A DNA stretch of 52,762 bases from JAKJEP01 sp964580995 (lineage in GTDB: Bacteria > Planctomycetota > Phycisphaerae > Sedimentisphaerales > SM23-30), in NCBI GenBank assembly GCA_964580995.1, contig CAZOMV010000031.1:1-52762 (forward strand). The letters run 5' to 3'. The position numbers and the translations under genes were made by a program. Shown here piece after piece: positions 44,201-51,489 of this stretch (position 1 is the first letter of the stretch; each line of letters begins with the position of its first letter). The notes under the pieces were generated by a model. The model did not search any database. It saw only the letters and a list, made by a program, of their open reading frames with translations, and was not told the origin of the DNA.

Positions 44201-45988
44201 ATTACTCAGGTGGAATTTTACCGCGATGCCAACGGCAACGGACTGATCGATGTCGGTACTGACACTTTACTGGGAACTGATACCAGTTCTACCGGCGGAT
44301 GGACCTGGACCGGTTCAACCGGCGGATTTGCGGTCGGCAACCAGACCCTGCTGGCCCGGGCAAAGGATAACAATGCAGCATACAGTAGTGGAGTGAGCAC
44401 TTCGGTTACCGTGGAGGAAGCCCCCAGCCAGCCGCCGACCATCGGGGGTTTAACGGTGGGCAATCTGAATGTTACCGGCGGGGAGATTACGCTGACGGCC
44501 AACACCGTTCAGGATGCGGATGGCTCGGTAGCGAAAGTGGAATTTTATCTGGATGCCGATCAGAATGGCATATTTGACTCCGCCAGCGACACCCTGCTGG
44601 GTACCGATACCAGCGAAACGGACGGCTGGAACTGGACCGGCAGTTTGACCGGTTTCGCCTGGGGTACGAATACCGTATTCGCGCGGGCCCAGGATGATGC
44701 TCAGGTTTGGAGTACGGAAACCCAGGCCGAGGTCGTTTTGTATGTGACGGCGGCAAATCAAACGGTAAAATACGTTGACGACGGCCAGCGCGAAGTGGCG
44801 GTCAAGATTAGCAGCGGTACCGCAAATCTGTATTGGGAAGGATTATATGGTACCGTTGTGGTATCCGGCAAGACAATCGTACTTGCCGGCGGGGAAGAAG
44901 TGTCGCTGCAGCGGATCGATTTGACGGAGAGCAGCATCAAGACGGCGATTGCTTTTACCGTCAAGGGAGACGGCGAAGCGGAACTGGGCGGCATTACCGG
45001 CGCTGCGCTGGGTAAATTGACCGCCAAGGGGGTTGATCTGACGGGGGATATCCAGTTGACGCAATCGCTGGGTACTGTCATTCTGGACGATATCGCTGCC
45101 GGAGTGCAGATTGCCGGCCCGGCCTACATAAAGGGAGCCAGTCTGACGGCGGATAGTCTGGGACAGAATGTAACCATTGACATGACCGGCACCATCAATA
45201 CCTTCCAGGTGAATACCTTTGTCAGCGGTTCACTGACGGCGGATGTGATTAAGGCGGTCAAGGTTAACCAGGGCGATCTGGGAGCGGATGTCACCAGCCA
45301 GACCGGCGAGATTGCCAGCGTGTATGCCTATGGTGATATTACCGGCAATATTACCTCCGCCACATTTATCAAGAGTATTACCAGCAAAACCGGCGGGATC
45401 GGAGCGGATGCAAAAATCGCCGCTCTGACTGGGGATTTACTGGCGGTGTCTACCTATGAGAGCATGGCGGGCACACTGGCTGCCAGCAATCTCATCAAAA
45501 GTATCGCTGTGAAAGCCGGCGATATCACCGGCAGTGTGCGAGCGGTTAGCCTTGGTTCCGTTTCTGCCGTGAACCTCGACGGTGCGATCCTCAGTGCCGC
45601 CGATTCGATCGGCAAAGTAACGCTCAAGGGCAATATACTCGATTCCTATATTCTGGGCGGCTATGATATCGGCATGGACGGGGCATTCGGCGGGACCGAT
45701 GACCTGCTCCAGGGCGGCAATATCAAATCGGTCAGCGCCAAGGGCCAGTTCGCCCGCAGTTTTATTTCCGCCGGTTACCTGCCGGAATCCCCCGATACCA
45801 GCAGCCTGCCCCATGTGGCAGAGTCAGCCGATTTCGGTTCGATTTCCAAAGTAGTCTTCGCCAGCAAAGATCCCAACCCCACCTTTGATTACGGCATTTT
45901 CGCGGTGACGGAAATCAAACCCTTTAAGATCGGCAAGGAACCCGCCCAGACAGACGGCTTCTTCAAGGTGGAAATAGTCGGCGGTTAA
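41216..45988 (+). CDS. Giant LEPR-XLL surface protein with lamin-tail and Ig-like repeats
   Basis: A 1590-residue secreted or surface protein. The basic N-terminus leads into LEPLESRLLLS (residues 25-35), the LEPR-XLL motif of large planctomycete surface proteins. Three lamin-tail (LTD) domains follow (about 40-170, 190-330 and 345-540; LRITEIMYN, VVINELLAHND, IVISEIMYNP). Six Ig-like repeats of about 106 residues then start near residues 541, 642, 748, 857, 963 and 1073 (SDPDPVTQG...VEFYRD...LLGTDT...W.WTGS). The C-terminal 400 residues are Gly/Ala/Ile-rich with a beta-helix-like periodicity and no anchor signal such as PEP-CTERM. Probable adhesin or matrix protein; the sorting mechanism of LEPR-XLL proteins is not established. 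Confidence 0.9.
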   Translation: MKRIRRLLKNTHQPHSSQPNSALHLEPLESRLLLSVADHLRITEIMYNAVGPTTPAELANPAWTGGSFEYIELKNTGTETLNLTGVSFVEVTDPNDPLSTVGIAFDFTGKNVPSLGPGEYVLVVSNQAAFTARYGGGVAGKIAGEYTGSISNNGEQITLKSGADIVQQFDYKDSWYPITDGEGFSLTIRDAASIDPDDWSDDGGWRPSGPYNGSPGQDDLYVHQVVINELLAHNDSPMGDWIEFYNTTDQTIDMKGWFLSDDSTNLKLYEIPAGKTIPAHGYLVLNQTQDFGFGLSENGETVYLVAGNGGVITNFVSQKTFRASDWEVTFGTYVKSTGGDDFVAMATPTPGAANSGPKVGPIVISEIMYNPTSVDDTEEYIKLTNITGLPVILEDEVKYFNSPSDPLKSVPITVPWSFTDGIEYVFGTGASAVTIPAYGSIIIAKDPAVFTAAYGATPGMQVLGPFTGSLANNGENVELSMPGDRNLVAQYYILQDRVNYNDISPWPTEPDGGGMALVRKDNDAYGNDPVNWEAGHPLDNAPTIASLSDSPDPVVQGNNLTLTASGVADDYQVAKVEFYRQAVGGDVLLGTDTSSVGGWTWTGSTAGFPAGTITYYARVTDDAGFTSSLVTTTGVLELPNVAPAIGSLSVSSSPVTPGTTITITANNVTDSDGSVTQVEFYLDVNTNGQIDAGTDILLGDDNDAAGGWIWAGPTGEFVLGSNTVLARALDNDSEYSAVVSATVDINAAPTVGSMTDSPDPVTQGENITLTALNVADSDGTVAQVEFYRDANGNGLVDTGTDTLLGTDTSSTGGWAWTGSTGGLAVGTNTLLVRAKDNDAAYSNVVSTTVLVEAGNAAPTVGSLTDSPDPVTLGENITLTALNIADSDGTVIQVEFYRDVNSNGLIDVGTDSLLGTDTNSAGGWTWTGSTSGFALGTNTLLARAKDNEAAYSNVVSTTVTVNAAPTVGSLIAVPDPVTQGESITLTALNAADSDGTITQVEFYRDANGNGLIDVGTDTLLGTDTSSTGGWTWTGSTGGFAVGNQTLLARAKDNNAAYSSGVSTSVTVEEAPSQPPTIGGLTVGNLNVTGGEITLTANTVQDADGSVAKVEFYLDADQNGIFDSASDTLLGTDTSETDGWNWTGSLTGFAWGTNTVFARAQDDAQVWSTETQAEVVLYVTAANQTVKYVDDGQREVAVKISSGTANLYWEGLYGTVVVSGKTIVLAGGEEVSLQRIDLTESSIKTAIAFTVKGDGEAELGGITGAALGKLTAKGVDLTGDIQLTQSLGTVILDDIAAGVQIAGPAYIKGASLTADSLGQNVTIDMTGTINTFQVNTFVSGSLTADVIKAVKVNQGDLGADVTSQTGEIASVYAYGDITGNITSATFIKSITSKTGGIGADAKIAALTGDLLAVSTYESMAGTLAASNLIKSIAVKAGDITGSVRAVSLGSVSAVNLDGAILSAADSIGKVTLKGNILDSYILGGYDIGMDGAFGGTDDLLQGGNIKSVSAKGQFARSFISAGYLPESPDTSSLPHVAESADFGSISKVVFASKDPNPTFDYGIFAVTEIKPFKIGKEPAQTDGFFKVEIVGG
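42836..44755 (+). repeat. Six tandem coding repeats (about 303-330 bp)
   Basis: In-frame repeats encoding the Ig-like domains begin at 42836, 43139, 43457, 43784, 44102 and 44432. Repeats 3-5 are the most alike in DNA (for example the shared GACAGCCCCGATCCGGT and GGGAACCGATACCA segments), the outer ones more diverged. This suggests recent internal duplication or gene conversion in the middle of the array, with slippage potential. Confidence 0.85.
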
Positions 45989-46066
45989 TGCCGCTTGCCG
46001 CCAGGTCAATAACTTGGTAAGCTATTCCCGTCGCATGGAAAATACCGGAATAGTGAAAGGCAGGCT

Positions 46067-46699
46067 ATGGATAAACGAAATTCGGCAAATCCGCTGCATC
46101 TGTTTTTGTTAATCTCATTGGCAGCGGTTTTTCTCTGGTCCATGATTCATCCACGCGAGTGGGGAACATGGGTAATGGAGGTAACACCCGCGGTAGTGGG
46201 AACAGCAATTCTGCTGGCGACGTATCGGCGGTTCCGGCTGACCAGCTTGACCTATGTTTTCATCTGGTTTTTCTCGATTATCCTGATTATCGGCGGCCAT
46301 TATACCTATGCCGAGATGCCCCTGTTCAACTGGCTGCGCGACACCTATCATCTCAGCCGCAATCATTACGACCGGTTTGGCCATTTTTTCCAGGGAGTAA
46401 CCCCGGCCCTGCTGGCCCGCGAACTGCTGCTGCGGACCTCGCCCCTGAAACCGGGCAAGTGGCTCTTCTTCCTCGTTTGCTCTATCTGCCTGGCCATCAG
46501 TGCCGGCTATGAACTGGTGGAATGGGGCGCTTCGGTGGCGTTGCAGGAGGGGGCGGAGTCCTTTGTCGGTTCCCAGGGAGATGTCTGGGATGCGCAGAAA
46601 GACATGTTCCTGTGTCTGTGCGGAGCAATTACCGCCCAATTGGCACTGGCCCGCTTACAGGACCGGCAATTGAAAAACCTCATCGGAAAAAACCGCTAA
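46067..46699 (+). CDS. YjdF/DUF2238-like integral membrane protein
   Basis: A 210-residue protein with about six transmembrane helices. FSIILIIGGHYTYAEMPLFNWLRDTYHLSRNHYDRFGHFFQG, GYELVEWGAS and the acidic GSQGDVWDAQKDMFLCLCGA are hallmarks of the YjdF (DUF2238) family, whose biochemical function is not known. Conserved His, Glu and Asp residues sit in the membrane-facing loops and could form a metal or substrate site. AAAGGCAGG precedes the ATG. It lies eleven bases before the dGTPase-like gene and is likely co-transcribed with it, but I see no functional link. Confidence 0.85.
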   Translation: MDKRNSANPLHLFLLISLAAVFLWSMIHPREWGTWVMEVTPAVVGTAILLATYRRFRLTSLTYVFIWFFSIILIIGGHYTYAEMPLFNWLRDTYHLSRNHYDRFGHFFQGVTPALLARELLLRTSPLKPGKWLFFLVCSICLAISAGYELVEWGASVALQEGAESFVGSQGDVWDAQKDMFLCLCGAITAQLALARLQDRQLKNLIGKNR

Positions 46700-46709
46700 G
46701 GAAAATCCT

Positions 46710-47861
46710 ATGCAAAAATTTTTACGCAGTCGCCAGCAGCAGGAAGAGATGGAGCTTACCCGACTGGCTGTCTATGCCCAGACCAGCCAGTCTAGCCGGA
46801 GCCGGCGGTATCCCGAACCGGAGCATCCCTGGCGGACCTGCTACCAGCGGGACCGGGACCGCATTATCCATAGTGCGGCCTTCCGCCGGCTGGAGGCCAA
46901 AACCCAGGTATTTTTCGCTACCGGTAACGATTATTATCGAACCCGGCTGACCCATACCATGGAGGTCGCCCAGATTTCCCGGACCCTGGCACGGATTCTG
47001 GGAGTAAATGAGGACCTGGCGGAAGCGGTAGCACTGGCCCACGACCTGGGCCACCCGCCCTACGGCCATTGCGGCGAGGCGGTACTCGATGAATTAATGG
47101 TGGGCCACGGCGGTTTCGAGCATAACCAGCAGTCGCTGCGAATCGTCGATTATCTGGAACATCCTTACCCATCCTTTCGCGGCCTGAATCTGACCTTTGA
47201 GACGCGGCTGTGTCTGGCCAGGCATGAAACCCGCTATGACAAACCGGAAACAGACCGGGAATTCGGATCGGACCACGCCCCGCTGGAAGGTCAGATCGCC
47301 GACCTGGCCGATGCCATTGCCTACAACTCCCATGATCTGGATGACGCCCTGGCGGCCGGTTTGATTCAGGAAGAGGATTTGCAGGCGATTGCTCTGTATC
47401 AGGAGATAAAAGAACAGGTAGAGGATCAGTACCCGCAGGCCCATCCCTTCGCCCAGCGTCTCCGCTGTGCCAAGGGCTTGATCGACCTGCTAAGCATGGA
47501 TGCGATTGAGGAAGCCGCTGTGCGGCTGGAGCGATGGAACCCGAAAACCGCGGAGGATATTCGAAACACCCCCGAAAAAATGATCGCCCTTAGTCCGATC
47601 CGCCAACAGCAACTGGACCAGTTGCAGCAGTTCCTCTACGAAAAAGTCTATTATCACCCCCAGGTCAGCCGGGCACGGGAAATTGCCCAGGCCGAATTGA
47701 ACTATCTCTTTACCCGGTATCTCGACCAACCGGAATTATTGCCCCCCCGCTATCAGCAGCGGATAGAGCAGCAGGGCCGCCACCGTGTCATCTGCGACTA
47801 TCTGGCCGGGATGACCGACCGTTTCTGCCACCAGCTCTACGAACAGCGGATCACGGGATAA
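46710..47861 (+). CDS. dgt: Deoxyguanosinetriphosphate triphosphohydrolase-like HD protein
   Basis: A 383-residue dNTP triphosphohydrolase-like protein. The leading YQRDRDRIIHSAAFRRLEAKTQVF block and the HD metal site (H82 in TRLTHTMEVAQISRT; H111-D112 in LAHDLGHPPYGHCGE; a later Asp in DLADAIAYNSHDLDDAL) are complete. Length and the missing E. coli-type insertion place it with the shorter dGTPase-like (type 2) enzymes. Such enzymes hydrolyse dNTPs to deoxynucleosides and triphosphate, affecting nucleotide pools or phage defence. GGAAAATCCT upstream is a modest ribosome binding site. Stop at 47861. Confidence 0.93.
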   Translation: MQKFLRSRQQQEEMELTRLAVYAQTSQSSRSRRYPEPEHPWRTCYQRDRDRIIHSAAFRRLEAKTQVFFATGNDYYRTRLTHTMEVAQISRTLARILGVNEDLAEAVALAHDLGHPPYGHCGEAVLDELMVGHGGFEHNQQSLRIVDYLEHPYPSFRGLNLTFETRLCLARHETRYDKPETDREFGSDHAPLEGQIADLADAIAYNSHDLDDALAAGLIQEEDLQAIALYQEIKEQVEDQYPQAHPFAQRLRCAKGLIDLLSMDAIEEAAVRLERWNPKTAEDIRNTPEKMIALSPIRQQQLDQLQQFLYEKVYYHPQVSRAREIAQAELNYLFTRYLDQPELLPPRYQQRIEQQGRHRVICDYLAGMTDRFCHQLYEQRITG

Positions 47862-48218
47862 TTTTCAAATCTGCGGCTTGTAGGGATTGTATCGGTTGTA
47901 GAATCGTTTCTTCTCTGGTTGGGATTTCCGATTATACCCTTTCTACCGGTTATTCAAATCAGGTAATTTTTTTACTTCGCCCAATGCAATTTATACCGGG
48001 TGAAACCGGTCAACTCATTTGACCCCCTATCGGTTGTAATTTATAGTTTTTTGTGAGCATAGAAAAAACAGATAATCCAGGCAAAAAGAGTTTGGCGAAA
48101 AAACGTGGTTTTTTCAGCATGACCACCGGAAAAGAAACGGAAAACGGAGAACCGATACCGGCATTGCTGATTCGAATGGTCTGATGGAACTGTATGATAA
48201 GTACAGGAGGCATTGTAG
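47862..48218. other. Intergenic leader before the second pilus cluster
   Basis: The 357 bases hold a promoter (48019-48047), an 11-base direct repeat TATCGGTTGTA (47890-47900 and 48028-48038), an inverted repeat GGTCAA-CTCAT-TTGACC (48008-48024) that covers the -35 box, and an A/T stem GAAAAAAC-GTG-GTTTTTTC (48097-48115) in the untranslated leader. There is no gene. An AGGAGG just before 48219 fixes the next start. Confidence 0.55.
48019..48047 (+). promoter_or_regulatory. Sigma-70 promoter of the second pilM operon
   Basis: TTGACC (48019-48024), 17 bases, TATAGT (48042-48047). The -35 is the right arm of a perfect inverted repeat (GGTCAA-N5-TTGACC, 48008-48024), a likely regulator site, and one copy of the TATCGGTTGTA repeat sits in the spacer. 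The transcript would have a leader of about 165 bases before pilM. Confidence 0.6.
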
Positions 48219-49397
48219 ATGCTGAGATTTTTACGCAACAAAGTATATCCCATAGGTATCGACCTGGGCAGCTCGAGTCTGAAAATGGTTCAGCTTCGGG
48301 CGACCGAAAGCGGTCTGGGCCTGGTCGCAGCCGGAAAAATGGATGTCCCGCACGGAATGCAGGATGAGCCGGCCCAATTGCAGGAATGGTATATCCGTAA
48401 CATTAAGGATTTGCTGGCAAGCAAACCTTTTAAAGGCAAACGGGTGGTAACCTGCCTGCCGGCGCGCGATATGCTGGTGCAGCATATGAGAATAGCCAAA
48501 ATGGATGAAGCACAGACCGAAAAAGCCCTGCCCTGGGAAGCGCGGGATAAAGTCCCGTTCGATATCAGCCAGGCCCTGCTGCGCCATATCATCGCCGGCG
48601 AAATTTATGAGGGCAACGAATGCAAACAGGAAGTGATTTTAATGGCTGCCTCGCGGGAGGCGGTTCAGAAACATCTGTATTTGATCGAACGGACCAAAGT
48701 GGAAATCGACTATGTCAATGTCGAACCGTGCGCTCTGGTCAGTTGCTTTGCCCATCTGGTAGAGGAAAATAAGGACAAGCAAAGTGCCGTCATGTTTATC
48801 GATCTGGGACATATCTGTACCAAAGTGGTCGTCTCGCACGGCACGAAAATCGTTTTCAGCCGCAATGTACGGATCGCCGCCGAAAATATCCGCCGCTCCC
48901 TGTGCGACAAACTGGGGCTGGATTATTTGCAGGCGGTGCATTTTCATAAAAATCAATCCCCGGGTTTGTCCGGCCCGAAATCCCCCTCGCCATTCGCCTC
49001 CGCCCGGGAAGCCGGCCAGGCCGGCTGCGCTGTGGCGACGGATCCCGCGGAACTGTCCCCCGCCGTTATTTCCCGGCAATCCATGGTCGATGAGATCATT
49101 ACGCAAACGCTCGATTGCCTATCGGAGGAAATCCGCGGCTGCATTCGCTATCACGATTTGATTTTCGGCAATGACCCGGTTCGGAAAGTCGTGTTTCTGG
49201 GCGGCCAGTCGAAAAATAAAATGTTGTCTCAGAAGCTGGCCCGGAATCTGGGACTGCCCGCGCAACTGGGCGATCCCCTGGTCCGTATCGACCCGCAAAG
49301 CCGCACGGGAAGCCATAGCGATGTCCCGCCGGGAGAAACCCATTCGGATTGGGCCGTGGCGTTCGGCTTGAGTCTGGGCGGCGTGGAAGCCAGCTAA
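48219..49397 (+). CDS. pilM: PilM-like actin-fold pilus protein (second copy)
   Basis: A 392-residue PilM. VYPIGIDLGSSSLKMVQLR is the phosphate-1 loop, MFIDLGHICTKVVVSHGTKIVFSRNVRI the phosphate-2 region and VRKVVFLGGQSKNKMLSQKLARNLGLPAQLGDPL the adenosine motif. It is clearly different in sequence from the PilM at 20040-21266, so it belongs to a separate machine. A Ser/Pro/Ala-rich stretch (about 247-287) inserts into the later half. AGGAGG lies nine bases before the ATG. The gene leads a plus-strand pilM-N-O-P-B row. Confidence 0.9.
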   Translation: MLRFLRNKVYPIGIDLGSSSLKMVQLRATESGLGLVAAGKMDVPHGMQDEPAQLQEWYIRNIKDLLASKPFKGKRVVTCLPARDMLVQHMRIAKMDEAQTEKALPWEARDKVPFDISQALLRHIIAGEIYEGNECKQEVILMAASREAVQKHLYLIERTKVEIDYVNVEPCALVSCFAHLVEENKDKQSAVMFIDLGHICTKVVVSHGTKIVFSRNVRIAAENIRRSLCDKLGLDYLQAVHFHKNQSPGLSGPKSPSPFASAREAGQAGCAVATDPAELSPAVISRQSMVDEIITQTLDCLSEEIRGCIRYHDLIFGNDPVRKVVFLGGQSKNKMLSQKLARNLGLPAQLGDPLVRIDPQSRTGSHSDVPPGETHSDWAVAFGLSLGGVEAS

Positions 49398-49426
49398 CAG
49401 GTGCGAAACCCTACACAGGAGTAAAT

Positions 49427-50152
49427 ATGAATAAGGTAAATTTTCTTCCCGAAGATTATGTGGAAAAGAAGGCCCAGCACCGGACCAATGTGATCTGCCT
49501 GGTCCTGTTCCTGCTGGTCATGGCGGGGGTCGCCGGCGGCTTTCTGATTACCGATAAACGGCAGGAAGAGATCGACAAATGCGCTGCCGACATGAACCAG
49601 CAGATGGTACAGGCCAATAATTCCCTCAAGCAGATGGAGCTTCTCGAAAAAAAGAAACAAACCATGATGCAAAAAGCCTGGATCAGCGCCTCCCTGATGG
49701 AGCCGGTTCCCCGTTCGCTGCTGCTGGCGACCATTACCAATAATCTGCCCGCCGGTGTCTCCCTGCTGGATTATACGCTGGATACCAAAGCCACGGTCGC
49801 CAACAACAAAGCGGAGGATAAAAGTGCCGCCAAATCACGCGATAAGCGAAAAGTCGCCTCAAAGAAAAAAAACGAAGAATCCGAAGAAGAAAAGACGGTG
49901 ATCCTGCAGGAATATGAAACCAAAGTGGAACTGAGCGGATTGGCGCCCACGGATATGCAGGTAGCCAAATTTATCGCCAATTTGAATAAATGCGCCCTTT
50001 TCAGCCAGGTGAACCTGGTGTTCTCGGAAGAACATATCGTGGGGGAAGAGGTGCTGCGGCAGTTCCGGCTGATGATCGCGCTCGACCCGAAAGCCAAAGC
50101 CAGCGAATCGGATGTGGAGATGGCCCGGAAAAATCATGTGATCGGCATGTAA
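49427..50152 (+). CDS. pilN: PilN-like pilus assembly protein (second copy)
   Basis: A 241-residue PilN from ATG 49427, preceded by CAGGAG; the longer frame from 49349 overlaps pilM and is not needed. MNKVNFLPEDYVEKK is the PilM-docking N-terminus. The helix is at about residues 21-42. The periplasmic part has a strongly basic and acidic linker (about 124-160; KSRDKRKVASKKKNEESEEEK) before the C-terminal domain (ETKVELSGLAPTDMQVAKFIANLNKCALFSQV), unlike the first PilN. The pattern is coiled coil, charged linker, PilN domain. Confidence 0.87.
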   Translation: MNKVNFLPEDYVEKKAQHRTNVICLVLFLLVMAGVAGGFLITDKRQEEIDKCAADMNQQMVQANNSLKQMELLEKKKQTMMQKAWISASLMEPVPRSLLLATITNNLPAGVSLLDYTLDTKATVANNKAEDKSAAKSRDKRKVASKKKNEESEEEKTVILQEYETKVELSGLAPTDMQVAKFIANLNKCALFSQVNLVFSEEHIVGEEVLRQFRLMIALDPKAKASESDVEMARKNHVIGM

Positions 50153-50205
50153 GCGGCACACACCGGAAAAGGGATTCCTGGCAATTATACATGAGGTAAA
50201 AAATT

Positions 50206-50748
50206 ATGAAATTCGGAATTCGTGAATTACTGTTTGTGATCCTGCTCCTGGCCATCCCTATTGGCGCCTATTTCTGGGTGTTCAAACCCGCCAATGCTCA
50301 TATCGAGAAGCAAAAAGCGGAGATTCAGGCCAAATCCCAGAAGCTGACCAACCTGCAGAAAGCCATGGTCGGCATCGAGGACCTCAATGAGGAAGTCAAA
50401 AAACTGCAAGAGGCCGTAACCTATTTTGAAAGCAAGCTGCCCCCCCGGCACGAAATTCATAAAGTATTGGCCCGCGTCACCGAGATCGCCGAAAGCCACC
50501 AACTGGAAACCAAACTGTTCCAGACCAAAAAGGCGCTGCCCTTTGCCGCCTATTCGGAACAACCGATCCAGATGGATGTGTACGGCGATTTCGATGCCTA
50601 TTACCAGTTTATGCTCGATCTGGAAAAAATGCCCCGTATCACCCGCGTCAAAAGCATGAAAATTGAAAAAGACGACAAGGTGGAAGGCATGACTGAAGCG
50701 AGTTTTATGTTAAGCATATTCTTTGATAAAGAAGGTTCCGCCAGCTAA
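50206..50748 (+). CDS. pilO: PilO-like pilus alignment protein (second copy)
   Basis: A 180-residue bitopic protein: helix at about residues 7-26 (LLFVILLLAIPIGAYFWVF), coiled coil (about 32-80) and PilO-type domain (PIQMDVYGDFDAYYQFMLDLEKMPRITRVKSM). Its order after PilN is the canonical one. GAGGTAAAA precedes the ATG. It starts 53 bases after the pilN stop. Confidence 0.88.
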   Translation: MKFGIRELLFVILLLAIPIGAYFWVFKPANAHIEKQKAEIQAKSQKLTNLQKAMVGIEDLNEEVKKLQEAVTYFESKLPPRHEIHKVLARVTEIAESHQLETKLFQTKKALPFAAYSEQPIQMDVYGDFDAYYQFMLDLEKMPRITRVKSMKIEKDDKVEGMTEASFMLSIFFDKEGSAS

Positions 50749-50784
50749 AACCGGTGCCGGCTGTGCAATACAGGGAATAAAAAA

Positions 50785-51468
50785 ATGAATAAAGACAAAT
50801 TGAACAACGAAGTAAAAGACGAATCCATGCCCGATCAGACCAGTTGGGGCAATACCCTTCCCAGCGATCTGGCAATGGGCGATATTACCGAATCGGACTT
50901 CGGCAGCAAAAAGAAAAGCAATCTCAACAAAGGAACCATCTTTCTGCTGGTGACCTGCGCGATCGGGGTTGGCGTCATGTATTTATTCGGGATCAAGCAA
51001 AAACCCAAAGAAGCCTCTGCCGAGGAAAAGGCGGTCGAAGCCCAGGTCGATCAGGCCCTGAAAAAACTGGTCAATCAAAATGAACAGGGAAAAGTGAAAG
51101 ACCTGTTCAAGGATACCAATGAAATGGTGCAGGCTTTTTATGATTATCCCTCCAAGCAGCAGGTGGCCCTGGAGGAACTCCAGAAAAATCCGTTTTGCCG
51201 CGTGATCGATGCAAAAGAAACAGAGACGAAGGTGGATGAAAAAGCTCTCCAGCGCGAGAAAGAACGGGTGCTGCGCGAGGCCCAGACCAAACTGGCGCAG
51301 TTGCAGCTTCAGTCCGTCCTGAAAAGCACCAAAGGTTCCACCTGTTTGATCAACGGCGAAATCTTTAAAGTCGGCCAGAAAGTGGGAGAAATCTTCACCA
51401 TCCAGGCGATCGAAGACAATAAAGTCACTCTGGCCGCCTCGGATAACCAGTTCGTATTGGAAATGTAA
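50785..51468 (+). CDS. PilP/GspC-like membrane protein
   Basis: A 227-residue protein with a cytoplasmic N-terminus of about 50 residues, one transmembrane helix (about 51-68, GTIFLLVTCAIGVGVMYLFG), a long Glu/Lys/Gln-rich helical region and a small C-terminal beta domain (LQSVLKSTKGSTCLINGEIFKVGQKVGEIFTIQAI). The final domain resembles the PilP/GspC homology region, and the position after PilO agrees, although the helical region is longer than in typical PilP. No lipobox is present. GGGAATAAAAAA precedes the start. Confidence 0.65.
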   Translation: MNKDKLNNEVKDESMPDQTSWGNTLPSDLAMGDITESDFGSKKKSNLNKGTIFLLVTCAIGVGVMYLFGIKQKPKEASAEEKAVEAQVDQALKKLVNQNEQGKVKDLFKDTNEMVQAFYDYPSKQQVALEELQKNPFCRVIDAKETETKVDEKALQREKERVLREAQTKLAQLQLQSVLKSTKGSTCLINGEIFKVGQKVGEIFTIQAIEDNKVTLAASDNQFVLEM

Positions 51469-51489
51469 GCCAGCCGGCAGAGACCGATT

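Noticed and set aside
42836..44755. Possible CRISPR array or satellite DNA
   Set aside because: The regular repeats are in-frame, about 300-330 bases long and encode Ig-like domains; there are no short direct repeats with spacers and no cas genes.
48048..48218. A c-di-GMP (GEMM) riboswitch in the leader of the second pilM gene
   Set aside because: I looked for the conserved GEMM core and its paired arms and did not find them; only a simple A/T hairpin is visible.
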